From assembly GCF_000970045.1 (NCBI RefSeq), contig NZ_CP009505.1:1612001-1676000 (forward strand): DNA of 64,000 nt. The letters run 5' to 3'. Position numbers and translations under genes: made by a program. The notes below the pieces were generated by a model. It ran no database searches and was not told the DNA's origin. It saw only the letters and a program-made list of their open reading frames with translations. This document shows positions 62,455 to 64,000 of the stretch, piece by piece. The stretch comes from Methanosarcina sp. MTP4 (GTDB lineage Archaea > Halobacteriota > Methanosarcinia > Methanosarcinales > Methanosarcinaceae). Within the stretch, counting starts at the first letter, position 1. The number at the start of each line of letters is the position of its first letter.

Positions 62455-64000
62455 ATGCCGGAGACCAATTACATCCGCTGGTTCAGCGAAACCACGATAG
62501 ACGACGTCCCGCTTGTGGGCGGGAAGAATGCATCGCTCGGGGAAATGTACAGGGAGCTTACCGGACAGGGGATTAAGATCCCGAACGGGTTTTCGATTAC
62601 GGCTGAGGCTTACTGGAAGCTGCTGGAGGCAGGGGGGATCCTGGAGAAATTGAAGAAGGTTATGGAGGGGCTTGATACTTCGGACGTGGCTGAGCTTTCG
62701 AAGAGGGGAAAGGCTGCAAGGGACCTGATCCTGGAGGCGGGAATTCCGGACGTGCTCTGGAAGGAGATTAAGGGGGCTTATGACGAGCTATGCGAGGAGT
62801 ACGGGGAGGAGGCGGATGTGGCAGTGAGGAGTTCAGCCACGGCTGAGGACCTTCCCACGGCTTCTTTTGCGGGGCAGCAGGAGACTTACCTGAACATCCG
62901 GGGCTACCCGGCGCTGAGGGACGCTTGCGTGCGCTGTTTTGCGTCGCTTTTTACGGATAGGGCTATCTCTTACCGTGTCACTCATGAGTTCGACCACTTC
63001 AAGGTGGCGCTTTCCATCGGGGTCATGAAGATGGTCAGGTCGGACCTGGCGGCGAGCGGGGTGATCTTTACGCTGGACACGGAGACCGGCTTCCCGGATG
63101 TTGTGTTTATCACGGGGGCTTACGGGCTTGGGGAAAACATTGTCCAGGGACAGGTCAACCCTGACGAGTTTTACGTTTTCAAGCCCACATTCCGGGAGGG
63201 GTACAGGCCCATTATCCGGAAGAAGGTCGGGAGCAAGGAAATCAAGATGATCTACGGGCGCGGGGATTCCAAGGTCCTGACGCGGAACGTGGACGTCCCT
63301 GAGGCTGAGAAGATGCGCTTTTGCCTGAGCGATGACGAGGTCCTGAAGCTAGCTGAGTATGCGATTGCCATCGAGGACCACTACTCAAAAAAATCCGGGC
63401 AAGCCCGGCCCATGGATATCGAGTGGGCAAAGGACGGGGGAACAGGCGAGCTCTTTATCGTGCAGGCAAGGCCCGAAACCGTTCAGTCCCAGCGCAGGAG
63501 AGACGTGCTTGAGACCTATGTCCTGGAAGAGAAGGCCGAAGTGCTTGTCAGGGGGAGCAGTGTCGGGGACAAGATCGCAGCCGGAAAAGCGCATGTGGTC
63601 CCTGACGTTTCCGTCCTGCCTTCCTTTAAGCCGGGAGAGGTCCTGATTGCGGACACCACGACCCCTGACTGGGAACCGGTCATGAAAACGGCGGCTGCCA
63701 TTGTCACGAACAAAGGTGGGCGGACCTGCCACGCTGCAATCGTGAGCCGGGAACTCGGGATTCCTGCGGTGGTCGGGGCAGGGGATGCAACCGAGCTTCT
63801 CAGCACTGGAAAGGAAATTACAGTTAGCTGTACGGGAGAAGAGGGGCTTGTCTATGCCGGTATCCTGCCTTTCCATGTGGATACCCTCAGTTTGAAAGAC
63901 CTGGAACGGCCGAAGACCGAGATCATGATGAACCTGGCAAACCCGGAAGAGGCTTTCAGCTTTTCCATGATCCCGAACGACGGGATAGGGCTTGCCAGGC
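62455..64000 (+). CDS. ppsA: Phosphoenolpyruvate synthase, N-terminal part (cut by window end)
   Basis: 515 residues are visible. The ATP-grasp nucleotide-binding domain comes first (VPLVGGKNASLGEM near residue 21; AVRSSATAEDLPTASFAGQQ near residue 122; GLGENIVQGQVNPDEFYVFK near residue 223; MDIEWAKDG near residue 318). The phospho-histidine domain follows with GGRTCHAAIVSRELGIPAVV (catalytic His near residue 427). The C-terminal TIM barrel starts as the window ends. It makes phosphoenolpyruvate from pyruvate and ATP, the entry to gluconeogenesis in methanogens. GGGGAAGGG precedes the ATG. Confidence 0.95.
   Translation, partial: MPETNYIRWFSETTIDDVPLVGGKNASLGEMYRELTGQGIKIPNGFSITAEAYWKLLEAGGILEKLKKVMEGLDTSDVAELSKRGKAARDLILEAGIPDVLWKEIKGAYDELCEEYGEEADVAVRSSATAEDLPTASFAGQQETYLNIRGYPALRDACVRCFASLFTDRAISYRVTHEFDHFKVALSIGVMKMVRSDLAASGVIFTLDTETGFPDVVFITGAYGLGENIVQGQVNPDEFYVFKPTFREGYRPIIRKKVGSKEIKMIYGRGDSKVLTRNVDVPEAEKMRFCLSDDEVLKLAEYAIAIEDHYSKKSGQARPMDIEWAKDGGTGELFIVQARPETVQSQRRRDVLETYVLEEKAEVLVRGSSVGDKIAAGKAHVVPDVSVLPSFKPGEVLIADTTTPDWEPVMKTAAAIVTNKGGRTCHAAIVSRELGIPAVVGAGDATELLSTGKEITVSCTGEEGLVYAGILPFHVDTLSLKDLERPKTEIMMNLANPEEAFSFSMIPNDGIGLAR

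Noticed and set aside
1-64000. tRNA and rRNA genes
   Set aside because: No T-arm GTTCRANNC with a matching acceptor stem and no conserved rRNA segment was noticed on either strand; this was by eye, so a divergent tRNA could be missed.

Overview
The window looks like chromosome of a methanogenic archaeon of the genus Methanosarcina or a close relative. The signs are two PEF-CTERM surface proteins, a ferredoxin:disulfide reductase with a rubredoxin-like tail next to a glutaredoxin, a methanogen-type small sulfite reductase homologue, a DUF2119 protein, low coding density, TATA-box promoters, and very sparing use of TAG as a stop. Of about fifty genes whose 3' end lies in the window, only two clearly end in TAG. 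No rRNA, tRNA, CRISPR array or intact insertion sequence was seen.

Layout. 0.5-4.5 kb: a transglutaminase-like membrane protein, an S4/FtsJ methyltransferase-DUF2119 pair and a BASS-family transporter. 5.3-11.9 kb: a bacterial-type excision repair cluster uvrA-uvrC-uvrB. 12.5-18.5 kb: two PEF-CTERM proteins, a flavin reductase-like protein, a SPASM radical SAM enzyme and small proteins. 18.7-31 kb: NhaC antiporter, Trm5-like methyltransferase, a dihydrolipoamide dehydrogenase-type flavoprotein, DUF92, DJ-1/PfpI, a double nitroreductase (SagB-type), a CNNM-type protein, glutaredoxin plus ferredoxin:disulfide reductase, and a nitroreductase. 31.4-34 kb: a tandem duplication of a bactofilin-like membrane protein. 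34.4-37.5 kb: a very long TPR protein interrupted by two in-frame TAG codons. 37.9-46.4 kb: sulfite reductase-like protein, AzlCD, an Hjc-like nuclease, THEP1 NTPase, a deaminase, a multi-PAS histidine kinase and a secreted protein. 46.5-52.8 kb: two glycine-zipper membrane proteins, DUF1015, RsgA and a second TPR protein. 53.6-62.3 kb: a defence region. 62.5 kb to the end: the start of phosphoenolpyruvate synthase, cut by the window edge.

Two parts stand out. First, the minus-strand operon hsdR-hsdS-(CD-NTase)-(Cap15-like effector)-hsdM places a minimal two-gene CBASS anti-phage module between the specificity and methylase genes of a type I restriction system. It is flanked by a STAS-like DUF4325 gene and an unrecognised gene. 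Second, the TPR gene at 34430-37459 stays in one frame through two TAG codons and ends at TGA. The stretches after each TAG have no usable start codon, so either TAG is read as pyrrolysine or the gene is decaying.

Intergenic DNA is rich in short direct-repeat arrays with units of 5-35 bp. It also carries a 44-bp hairpin element in four copies and a T/A-rich promoter-like module in four copies between 49.7 and 53.5 kb.
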